Below are positions 57,106 to 64,000 of a stretch of DNA of 64,000 bases, in pieces. Every line of letters starts with the position of its first letter. Within the stretch, counting starts at the first letter, position 1. The notes under the pieces were generated by a model, which did not search any database, was not told the DNA's origin, and was given only the letters and a program-made list of their open reading frames with translations. The DNA is from Janthinobacterium sp. ROICE36 (GTDB taxonomy: Bacteria > Pseudomonadota > Gammaproteobacteria > Burkholderiales > Burkholderiaceae_D). Location: assembly GCF_002869965.1 (NCBI RefSeq), contig NZ_PEBS01000017.1:1-64000 (forward strand). Reading direction: 5' to 3'. A program made the position numbers and the translations under genes.

Positions 57106-59535
57106 TTACTCTTCCGAAAATGATTTGAGAATTTGTTCGCGTTCGCGCGCTTCGCTCAGGGTGCGCGCCTCGCTCGTGCCTGTACTGGAACCGCCATTGC
57201 CAGCGTCACCGTGCGCCATGCGCGTATCCGCATCGCCGCTGCCGCAGCTGACACTGCTGTGGATAAAGGCGTGGCTGTCTCGCAGGCAGTCGCCAGCCAG
57301 GTACTCCTCATACACATAATCGCCATCGAGCAGCGCCAGGCCTGGCGGTTCGGCCAATACCTGCTCGCGGCGGCCCTGCACGGCCACTTGCATGTAGTCG
57401 CGCCAGACGGGCAGCGCCAACGTCCCCCCGGTGGCGTTACCCAGGCTTTTCGGCTGGTCGTAGCCGAGCCAGACGACGGACACCAGGCCCGAGGAATAGC
57501 CGGCGAACCAGGCGTCGTATGCATTGTTCGACGTGCCCGTCTTGCCTGCTGCGTCGCCGCGTCCCAGCGCCAGCGCGCCGCGTCCCGTGCCGCTCTTGAC
57601 GACATCGCGCAACATGCTGTCCATGACGTAGGCATTGCGCGTGGTGATGACTTGCGTGCCCTGCACCGGTTCGCCTTTCGGACGCGGCGCCGCATCGCTG
57701 AACAGCACTGCGCCGCTGCGGCTACGCACTTCCTTGATCAATTTTGGCGGCATCTGCATGCCGCCATTGGCGAATACGGCATACGATTGCGCCAGTTGCA
57801 GCGGCGTGACGGCGCCCGCGCCCAGCGCCAGCGGCAAGGAGACGGGATTGCGCGCGCCCTCGAAGCCGAAGCGCGTGGCGAAGTGCTGCACGTAGCCGGG
57901 GCCGGCCGCCTGCATCAGGCTGACGGCCACCAGGTTCTTCGAGCGCACCAGACCGCGCCGCACGCTGATGAAGCCTTCATAGTTATTGCCGTAATTGCGC
58001 GGACGCCAGGGCCGCGCGCCCGTTTCCCGCGGCAGCAGCAGGCGCTGCGTGTCGTCCACGGCCGTACCGGGAAAATATCCCTTTTCCAGCGCCGCCGAAT
58101 ACACGAAGGGCTTGAAGCTGGAACCGGGCTGGCGGTACGCCTGCATGGCATGGTTGTAGTGATTGCGGTAGAAATCGAAGCCGCCCGCCATGGCGACGAT
58201 TTCGCCGCTGTGCGCATCAACGGAAATGAGCGCGCCTTCCATCTCGGGCAGCTGGCTCACCAGCCAGCGCTTCTTTGCGACGTCGTGCACCACGCGAATC
58301 ACGCTGTTTTCAACGATGGCGCGCTTGCCATCCCACTGCAGCTTGCCGCCCAGGCGCGCATCCGAAGCGGTCAGCACGATCTCGTCGCCATTGCGCAGCT
58401 GCGCCGTCAACTGACGCTTGCCCGACGTTCCGACCTTGCGCACCAACGCAGCGCGCAATTCTCCGCTGTCAGGAAAGGCGGCCAACTGGCGCGCGACGCT
58501 GTCTGCGGAGGCGGCCAGGCGCGCTTCCGGGCCACGATAGCCACGCCGCGCCTGCGCGTTCAGCAAGCCATCGCGCAGCGACTTGTCGGCTGCCCGCTGG
58601 GGCACCATGCGGATGGTGGTGGTCACGTCCAGGCCCATGCTGTAGGCGCCTTCGGGATAGCTTTGCAGGATCAACTGGCGCGCTTCCTCGACCGCATACG
58701 CGGCTGCATGCACGGAACTGTTGCGGTCCTTGTTCAAGGCCAGTTTTTCCGCCACGGCGGCGGCGTATTCGGCTGGCGTGATGTAGCCGAGTTCGCGCAT
58801 GCGCTGCAGGATATAGTGCTGGCGCACGGTGGCGCGCTGCGGATTGGCGACGGGGTTGTAGGCCGACGGCGCTTTCGGCAAGCCGGCCAGCATGGCCGCT
58901 TCGGCGATGCTGACCTCGGCCAGGGGCTTGTTGAAATAAATGTTCGAGGCGGCGGAAAAACCGTAGGAGCGCTCGCCCAGGTAAATCTGGTTCATATACA
59001 GTTCCAGCAGCTTGTCCTTGCCATAGTGCTGTTCCAGCTTGTAGGCGAGCAGCATCTCCGTCAGCTTGCGCTGTATGGTCTTGTCGCGCGACAGGAAAAA
59101 GTCGCGCGCCACCTGCATGGTGATGGTGCTGGCGCCCTGCGCATGGTGGCCCGTGACGATGTTGGCGAGCGTGGCGCGCGTCAAGCCATAGAAATCGACG
59201 GCGCCATGCTCGTAGAAACGCGCATCCTCGATGGCCAGCAAGGCCTGGCGCATGCGCAGCGGAATATCCTTCAAGGGCAAAAATTCGCGCCGCTCCTCGC
59301 CGTACTCGGCCAGCAGCTCGCCTTCGCTGGAGAAAATGCGCAGCGGCAGCGCGGGCTTGTACTGGGCCAGGTGCTCGACGGCCGGCAAATCCTGCCATGC
59401 CTGGCGCAGCCACCAGCCGCTCGCCAGCGCTGCGGCCAAGGCCAGGCCCAGGGTCAATCCCAGGCCAAATTTCAGATTGCGCGCCAGCTTCGAAGGCGGC
59501 TTGCGGGTGCTAGTGGCGTTCGCTTGTGCTTCCAT
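57106..59535 (-). CDS. Class A penicillin-binding protein (bifunctional PBP1 family)
   Basis: An 809-residue inner-membrane murein synthase. A cytoplasmic N-terminus and one helix (about 24-46) precede a GT51 transglycosylase domain (about 65-250: AIEDARFYEHGAVD, GASTITMQVARDFFL, KLLELYMNQIYLGERSYG). The transpeptidase domain has the SxxK motif S472SFK475, SKN, and KTG in AGKTGTSNNAYDAW. The C-terminus is a Ser/Gly-rich tail of about 55 residues. It is closest to the PBP1A/MrcA group. The divergent neighbour is argP. Confidence 0.92.
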   Translation of the reverse strand: MEAQANATSTRKPPSKLARNLKFGLGLTLGLALAAALASGWWLRQAWQDLPAVEHLAQYKPALPLRIFSSEGELLAEYGEERREFLPLKDIPLRMRQALLAIEDARFYEHGAVDFYGLTRATLANIVTGHHAQGASTITMQVARDFFLSRDKTIQRKLTEMLLAYKLEQHYGKDKLLELYMNQIYLGERSYGFSAASNIYFNKPLAEVSIAEAAMLAGLPKAPSAYNPVANPQRATVRQHYILQRMRELGYITPAEYAAAVAEKLALNKDRNSSVHAAAYAVEEARQLILQSYPEGAYSMGLDVTTTIRMVPQRAADKSLRDGLLNAQARRGYRGPEARLAASADSVARQLAAFPDSGELRAALVRKVGTSGKRQLTAQLRNGDEIVLTASDARLGGKLQWDGKRAIVENSVIRVVHDVAKKRWLVSQLPEMEGALISVDAHSGEIVAMAGGFDFYRNHYNHAMQAYRQPGSSFKPFVYSAALEKGYFPGTAVDDTQRLLLPRETGARPWRPRNYGNNYEGFISVRRGLVRSKNLVAVSLMQAAGPGYVQHFATRFGFEGARNPVSLPLALGAGAVTPLQLAQSYAVFANGGMQMPPKLIKEVRSRSGAVLFSDAAPRPKGEPVQGTQVITTRNAYVMDSMLRDVVKSGTGRGALALGRGDAAGKTGTSNNAYDAWFAGYSSGLVSVVWLGYDQPKSLGNATGGTLALPVWRDYMQVAVQGRREQVLAEPPGLALLDGDYVYEEYLAGDCLRDSHAFIHSSVSCGSGDADTRMAHGDAGNGGSSTGTSEARTLSEAREREQILKSFSEE

Positions 59536-59650
59536 GGTGGTATTTCCTTGCTGCCAGGAGGCCGCATACGCGTACGCGGCACTCCATCAAAGAAGCATTG
59601 TGCACTGCAACACACCTATCCTTATAAAAAGTAAGTATTATTTAGTATTG

Positions 59651-59665
59651 ATAAATTTTTCTTAT
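59651..59665. promoter_or_regulatory. Candidate LysR-type site upstream of argP
   Basis: ATAA-N7-TTAT (T-N11-A core) lies 15 bases before the argP start in a very AT-rich 144-base divergent region. LysR-type regulators often bind such interrupted palindromes in their own promoters. Evidence is by pattern only. Confidence 0.35.
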
Positions 59666-59679
59666 GTTAGGCGTGCATC

Positions 59680-60567
59680 ATGAACCTGAATCCCAAGCAC
59701 ACGGAAGCGTTCCGCGCCGTCGTCGAAACGGGCAGCTTCGAGCAGGCGGCATTGCAGCTGCACCTGACCTCGCCCGCCATTTCCCAACGCGTGCGGGCGC
59801 TGGAAAGCCAGCTGGGCAATGCCTTGATCGTGCGCAGCCGCCCCGCGCACGCCACGCGCATGGGCCAGCGCCTGATGCAGTATCTGAAACGCGCCAAGCT
59901 GCTGGAAGCCGATTTGCAGGCGGAACTGGCGGTGCAACAGGATGCCCCGCTGACCCTGGTGCTGGCGCTGAACGCGGATTCGATGGGCACCTGGTTTTTC
60001 CCCGCCCTGTCCGAGGTGCTGATACGCGAGCGCGTGCTACTGGACCTGACCGTGGAAGACCAGGACCACACCTATACCCTGCTGGAGACGGGCATGGCGA
60101 TTGGCTGCATCAGCACCGAGCCCAAGCCCATGCGCGGCTGCACGGCCGAGCCGCTGGGGGTGATGCGTTACTGGTTGGTGGCCACGCCCGCGTTCCGACA
60201 GCAGTGGTTCGCGCATGGCCTGACGCGCAAGGCGGCGCGCATGGCGCCCGTCGTCGCCTACACGCGCAAGGACACCTTGCAATCGTCGTTCCTGCAAGAG
60301 GCGCTGGGGCTGCCCGAAGGCGCCTATCCCTGCCATTACGTGCCGGGCGCCACCTCGCACTTCAACGCCATCCGCTACGGTCTCGGCTACGGCATGGTGC
60401 CGGAGTTGCTACTGAAAGCAAACACGTATGGCGAACTGGTAGAAATGCTCACGCCCAAGACCCCGGCCGACGTGGCCCTGTACTGGCATACGTGGAAGGT
60501 GCAATCGCCGCGCATGGAGCAGCTGTCGCGGCACATCATCGCGGCGGCGCGCAGCATGTTGAAATAG
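59680..60567 (+). CDS. argP: LysR-family transcriptional regulator ArgP
   Basis: 295 residues, with an N-terminal winged helix-turn-helix (about 1-62: HTEAFRAVVETGSFEQAALQLHLTSPAISQRVRALESQLG). An effector domain follows, with LALNADSMGTWFFPAL, the ArgP-specific GATSHFNAIRYGLGYGMVPELL and a C-terminal helix. ArgP senses arginine and lysine and usually controls the exporter argO/lysE. No such exporter lies next to it here; the divergent neighbour is the PBP gene. Confidence 0.9.
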   Translation: MNLNPKHTEAFRAVVETGSFEQAALQLHLTSPAISQRVRALESQLGNALIVRSRPAHATRMGQRLMQYLKRAKLLEADLQAELAVQQDAPLTLVLALNADSMGTWFFPALSEVLIRERVLLDLTVEDQDHTYTLLETGMAIGCISTEPKPMRGCTAEPLGVMRYWLVATPAFRQQWFAHGLTRKAARMAPVVAYTRKDTLQSSFLQEALGLPEGAYPCHYVPGATSHFNAIRYGLGYGMVPELLLKANTYGELVEMLTPKTPADVALYWHTWKVQSPRMEQLSRHIIAAARSMLK

Positions 60568-60732
60568 TTATCGCTGCATGTCCCGGCGCTTGCGCGCCGA
60601 GCGGCGCACCGAAAGTCTCGCTACTTTCATGACGACCGGCAGGGGAATGTGCCAAGCAACCGGGGGAAGTCCACTCCAGACAGACCCGGCCGCCTGAGAG
60701 GCACCGCGCCATAGGCGCGGCGCCAGCGTTGC

Positions 60733-61404
60733 TTACGCCGTCGCTTCGTAGCGGGCCAGGCGAGTCGCCATGCGCGGCGCCAGCTCGTGGCCGGCCGTGA
60801 CCGTCACTTCCAGGTCGTTCAGCAAGCCATCCTTCAAGCCATAGACCCAGCCATGGACGCTGAGTTCCTGGCCCCGTTCCCACGCATCTTGCACGATAGT
60901 GGTCTGGCACACGTTCAAGACCTGTTCGACCACGTTCAGTTCGCACAGGCGGTCGCTGCGCTGGCGGCTGGTCAGCACATCGCCCAGATAGCGTTCGTGC
61001 TTCTGGCCCACGTCCTGCACATGGCGCAGCCAGTTGTCGACCAAGCCGATGCGCGTGCCCGTCATGGCCGCATGCACGCCCTTGCAACCGTAATGGCCGA
61101 CGATGATGACATGTTTGACTTTCAGCACGTCCACGGCAAATTGCAGGACGGACAGGCAATTGAGGTCAGAATGCACGACCACATTGGCAATGTTACGGTG
61201 CACAAACACGTCGCCAGGCGCCATGCCCAGCAGTTCGTTGGCGGGCACGCGGCTGTCGGAGCAGCCGATCCACAGGTATTCGGGCGACGTTTGCGCTTCC
61301 AGGTTCTTGAAGAAGTTCGGGTCTTTCGCCACCATCGAGTCGGCCCAGCGGCGGTTACGCTGCAGCAGTTCCGCCAGGGCCAGGCCATTTTTCGGTTCGG
61401 TCAT
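60733..61404 (-). CDS. can: Beta-class carbonic anhydrase
   Basis: Interconverts CO2 and bicarbonate for carboxylation reactions. The 223-residue protein has the zinc ligands Cys48, His104 and Cys107 in WIGCSDSRVPANEL and IIVGHYGCKGV, with the Asp50-Arg52 dyad in place. ATG 61404 starts the family-typical MTEPKN sequence. The 165 bases between it and convergent argP (60568-60732) contain several GC-rich hairpins but no T-run terminator. Confidence 0.96.
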   Translation of the reverse strand: MTEPKNGLALAELLQRNRRWADSMVAKDPNFFKNLEAQTSPEYLWIGCSDSRVPANELLGMAPGDVFVHRNIANVVVHSDLNCLSVLQFAVDVLKVKHVIIVGHYGCKGVHAAMTGTRIGLVDNWLRHVQDVGQKHERYLGDVLTSRQRSDRLCELNVVEQVLNVCQTTIVQDAWERGQELSVHGWVYGLKDGLLNDLEVTVTAGHELAPRMATRLARYEATA

Positions 61405-61495
61405 ATCGCTCCCATTGTGTGAATACGACTGAGGGCCGCAGATCGCGCCCATAGGCCGGCGATGCGCGCACATTTCTCAGTCGTGGTGAAAAAAA

Positions 61496-61521
61496 CGCCG
61501 GGATGTTTAAGCATCCCGGCG
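61496..61521 (-). terminator. Intrinsic terminator after dnaJ
   Basis: A perfect ten-base stem, CGCCGGGATG (61496-61505) with CATCCCGGCG (61512-61521), closes a six-base loop. On the minus strand it runs into a seven-T tract. It ends the dnaK-dnaJ transcript. Confidence 0.93.
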
Positions 61522-61538
61522 CATGGTATTACGTGTGC

Positions 61539-62672
61539 TTACTCAAAAAAATCCTTCACCTTGTCTTTCCAGGTCTTGCTTTGCGGACTGTGCTTGGCAC
61601 CGCCCTCGGTGGTCGACTTTTCAAAGTCACGCAGCAGGTCTTTCTGTTTTTCCGTCAGCTTCACCGGTGTTTCGATCGCCACGTGGCAGAACAGGTCGCC
61701 CGCATAACCGGAACGCACGCCCTTGATGCCCTTGCCTTTCAGGCGGAAGGTCTTGCCCGACTGGGTGCCTTCAGGAATCGTGAACGACACTTTGCCGTTC
61801 AGGGTCGGCACCTCGATTTCGCCGCCCAGGGCTGCCTTGGTGAACGAGATCGGCATTTCGCAATGCAAGTCGTCGCCTTCGCGCTGGAACACGGCGTGCG
61901 GCTTGATGTGGATTTCCACATACAGGTCGCCCGACGGGCCGCCATTCGTGCCCGGTTCGCCGTTGCCGGACGAACGGATACGCATGCCATTGTCGATACC
62001 GACTGGAATTTTGACTTCCAGGGTCTTGTTGCGCTTGATGCGACCGGCGCCGCCGCATGGCGTGCAAGGGTCGGTGATGACCTTGCCGCTGCCATGGCAT
62101 TTCGGGCAGGTTTGCTGGATGCTGAAGAAACCTTGCTGCATGCGCACCTGTCCGTGGCCACCGCAGGTACCGCAAGTGGTCGGCGACGTGCCCGGCTTGG
62201 CGCCGCTACCGTGGCAAGTGTCGCACTTGTCCCAGCTCGGCACGCGGATGGTCGTGTCGAAGCCGTGCGCAGCTTGCTCCAGTGTAATTTCCAGGTTGTA
62301 GCGCAAGTCTGCGCCGCGGTAGACCTGTGGCCCCGCATTGCGGCTGCGTCCACCGCCACCGCCAAAGATGTCGCCGAAGATATCGCCGAAGCTGTCGGCA
62401 AAGCCGCCAGCACCGCCGCCGAAGCCGCCACCGCCGCCCATGTTCGGGTCCACGCCGGCGTGACCATAGCGGTCGTACGCGTCGCGCTTTTCCGGATTGG
62501 TCAGCATTTCGTAGGCTTCTTTGACTTCCTTAAACTTTTCTTCCGATTCCTTGCTATCCGGATTGCGGTCCGGATGGTATTTCATCGCCAGTTTACGGTA
62601 AGACTTTTTGATCTCTTCTTCCGAAGCATTTTTTGCGACACCGAGTGTCTCGTAAAAATCACGCTTTGCCAT
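61539..62672 (-). CDS. dnaJ: Chaperone protein DnaJ
   Basis: The type I Hsp40 co-chaperone that delivers substrates to DnaK and stimulates its ATPase. The 377 residues start [12 protein letters not shown], with the J-domain HPD at 33-35. A Gly/Phe-rich linker (about 75-105) precedes four CxxCxGxG zinc repeats ([32 protein letters not shown]) and the C-terminal substrate domains. It lies 160 bases after dnaK on the same strand. Confidence 0.98.
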   Translation of the reverse strand: MAKRDFYETLGVAKNASEEEIKKSYRKLAMKYHPDRNPDSKESEEKFKEVKEAYEMLTNPEKRDAYDRYGHAGVDPNMGGGGGFGGGAGGFADSFGDIFGDIFGGGGGRSRNAGPQVYRGADLRYNLEITLEQAAHGFDTTIRVPSWDKCDTCHGSGAKPGTSPTTCGTCGGHGQVRMQQGFFSIQQTCPKCHGSGKVITDPCTPCGGAGRIKRNKTLEVKIPVGIDNGMRIRSSGNGEPGTNGGPSGDLYVEIHIKPHAVFQREGDDLHCEMPISFTKAALGGEIEVPTLNGKVSFTIPEGTQSGKTFRLKGKGIKGVRSGYAGDLFCHVAIETPVKLTEKQKDLLRDFEKSTTEGGAKHSPQSKTWKDKVKDFFE

Positions 62673-62721
62673 GTTGTCGGCACCTTGCAGTCTATCTACT
62701 GATGTAAAAATTACACGAAAA

Positions 62722-62758
62722 AGCCGAGTCGAGTGCTGCACTGGGCAACGACTCGGCT
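62722..62758 (-). terminator. Hairpin between dnaK and dnaJ
   Basis: A ten-base perfect stem, AGCCGAGTCG (62722-62731) with CGACTCGGCT (62749-62758), has a 17-base loop and is followed on the minus strand by TTTTTC. It can reduce read-through from dnaK into dnaJ, which would give less DnaJ than DnaK, or it could be a full terminator with a second promoter for dnaJ. Confidence 0.7.
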
Positions 62759-62832
62759 CGGCCGGTCTTCGCGGCTAATCCCGCGATGTAGCGTTCAGCC
62801 CGGCTACCCCCAGTTCATGGGAGCGCAAGACA

Positions 62833-64000
62833 TTACTTGCTGTCTTTGACTTCTTTGAAGTCAGCGTCAACAACGTCGTCTTGCTTGGCGCCTGCGTCCG
62901 ATGCGCCAGCATCTTGCTGTGCACCTTCCGCGCCGCCGGCAGCTTGCTGCGCTTGCATGTCGGCATACATTTTTTCGCCCAGTTTCTGCGATGCACTCGA
63001 CAGTGCAGCCACCTTGGTGTCGATCTCAGCCTTGTCACCCGCCTTGATGCTTGCTTCCAGGTCGGTGATGGCCGCTTCGATCTTCTCTTTCTCGCCCGCA
63101 TCGAGCTTGTCGCCGTATTCGGTCAAGGATTTCCGGGTCGAGTGTACCAGAGCATCGGCCTGGTTGCGCGACTCGGCCAATTCTTTAACCTTCTTGTCTT
63201 CTTCCGCGTTCAACTCGGCGTCTTTCACCATCTTCTGGATTTCAGCCTCGGTCAAGCCGGAATTGGCCTTGATCGTGATCTTGTTTTCCTTGCCGGTAGC
63301 CTTGTCTTTCGCGCCGACGTGCAAGATGCCGTTGGCATCGATGTCGAAGGTCACTTCGATCTGCGGCGTGCCGCGCGACGATGGCGGAATGCCTTCCAGA
63401 TTGAATTCACCCAGGCCTTTGTTGCCGGCGGCGATTTCGCGCTCACCCTGGAAGACCTTGATGGTCACTGCAGGCTGATTGTCGTCGGCCGTCGAGAACA
63501 CCTGGCTGAACTTGGTTGGAATCGTCGTGTTTTTGTGGATCATCTTGGTCATCACGCCGCCCAGGGTTTCAATACCCAGGGACAGAGGGGTGACGTCCAG
63601 CAACAGCAAATCTTTGCGTTCGCCCGACAGGACCGAACCTTGAATCGCGGCGCCCACTGCCACGGCTTCGTCCGGATTCACGTCTTTGCGTGGATCTTTG
63701 CCGAAGAATTCCTTCACTTTTTCCTGCACCTTCGGCATGCGGGTCATACCGCCGACCAAGATGATGTCGTCGATGTCGGACACTTTCACACCAGCATCCT
63801 TGATAGCGATACGGCAAGGTTCCATCGTCGCGATGATCAATTCTTCCACCAAGGACTCCAGCTTGGCGCGGGTCATCTTCAGGTTCAGGTGGACCGGCGC
63901 GCCATTGGCCATGGCGATGTACGGCTCGTTGATCTCGGTTTGTTGCGACGACGACAGTTCGATCTTCGCGCGCTCGGCCGAAGCCTTGATGCGCTGCAGA
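62833..64000 (-). CDS. dnaK: Chaperone protein DnaK (3' part; gene continues beyond the right edge)
   Basis: The Hsp70 chaperone. The visible 388 residues cover the end of the nucleotide-binding domain (ending in [22 protein letters not shown] and [14 protein letters not shown]) and the linker [19 protein letters not shown]. The substrate-binding domain and lid and the acidic C-terminus [14 protein letters not shown] follow. The frame is open to base 64000, so the start codon is outside the window. The upstream reading frame, with [20 protein letters not shown], is normal DnaK sequence. Confidence 0.98.
   Translation of the reverse strand, partial: LQRIKASAERAKIELSSSQQTEINEPYIAMANGAPVHLNLKMTRAKLESLVEELIIATMEPCRIAIKDAGVKVSDIDDIILVGGMTRMPKVQEKVKEFFGKDPRKDVNPDEAVAVGAAIQGSVLSGERKDLLLLDVTPLSLGIETLGGVMTKMIHKNTTIPTKFSQVFSTADDNQPAVTIKVFQGEREIAAGNKGLGEFNLEGIPPSSRGTPQIEVTFDIDANGILHVGAKDKATGKENKITIKANSGLTEAEIQKMVKDAELNAEEDKKVKELAESRNQADALVHSTRKSLTEYGDKLDAGEKEKIEAAITDLEASIKAGDKAEIDTKVAALSSASQKLGEKMYADMQAQQAAGGAEGAQQDAGASDAGAKQDDVVDADFKEVKDSK

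Noticed and set aside
57133..59634. An open frame of 833 codons antisense to the PBP gene
   Set aside because: It is a by-product of high GC and codon bias in the PBP gene. Its translation is rich in His, Arg, Gln and Gly with no recognised motif, while the opposite strand encodes clear PBP motifs.
60568..60732. GC-rich hairpins between argP and can as terminators
   Set aside because: Several short stems are present, but none is followed by a T-run, so a terminator cannot be assigned.

Overview
The window is an ordinary-looking, GC-rich (about 60-65 %), gene-dense stretch of a betaproteobacterial chromosome. The gene orders pgk-pyk-fba-purC-purE-purK-tsaC/sua5, recA-recX-DUF2889-sucC-sucD-pilin and purM-AI2E-hda-HAD-pcnB-folK-panB are typical of Burkholderiales. 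Together with the protein sequences they point to the Oxalobacteraceae (Janthinobacterium/Duganella/Massilia type). This assignment is inferred from gene order and sequence style, not from a database search. I see no rRNA, tRNA, CRISPR array, insertion sequence or prophage, and no gap between supported genes exceeds 300 bases.

Layout. 1-4.6 kb: the tail of an unknown gene, cyclopropane fatty acid synthase, a flavin reductase, an OmpW porin and an SGNH/GDSL lipoprotein with a large Ala-rich insert. 4.6-12.3 kb (all leftward): tsaC/sua5, purK, purE, purC, fba, pyk, pgk, combining purine synthesis, lower glycolysis and tRNA t6A modification. 12.4-20 kb: an azlCD amino-acid exporter, a CHCC zinc-finger protein, an NTF2-like protein, a YheT hydrolase, an M48 TPR protease, moaC, a small membrane protein, a YcgR-like PilZ protein and a type IV pilin. 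20-26.6 kb (leftward): sucD, sucC, DUF2889, an inserted protein-methyltransferase-like gene, recX and recA, with a clear LexA box inside the recA promoter. 26.8-31.4 kb: a tightly overlapped four-gene operon of response regulator, histidine kinase, DUF4212 protein and large Na+/solute symporter. 31.5-36.9 kb: a phosphofructokinase with PPi-type residues, then an IclR regulator divergent from a GMC oxidoreductase and an MHS-type transporter. 36.9-43.5 kb: purM, an AI-2E family permease, hda, a HAD phosphatase, pcnB, folK and panB. 43.5-51.8 kb (leftward): a putrescine uptake and catabolism cluster (puuD, puuA, spuC, potG, potH, potI, puuC) with no visible periplasmic binding protein gene. 52-64 kb: an MFS transporter, an ECF sigma factor with a membrane partner, a secreted beta-propeller protein, a TRIC-type channel, a class A PBP, ArgP, carbonic anhydrase, dnaJ and the 3' part of dnaK.

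How the genes work together. Central carbon flow is well represented: the phosphofructokinase and aldolase, pgk and pyk for glycolysis, and sucCD for the TCA cycle. Putrescine is predicted to be imported by PotGHI and degraded by transamination (SpuC) and/or gamma-glutamylation (PuuA), then PuuC oxidation and PuuD hydrolysis, to GABA or succinate. The most interesting items are a canonical EF-hand loop inside the two-component-linked symporter, the methyltransferase gene interrupting a conserved recX-DUF2889 order, the Ala/Gly-rich insert in the SGNH lipoprotein, the missing PotF and a near-perfect IclR-type operator. I did not find an obviously new multi-gene defence or mobile system.
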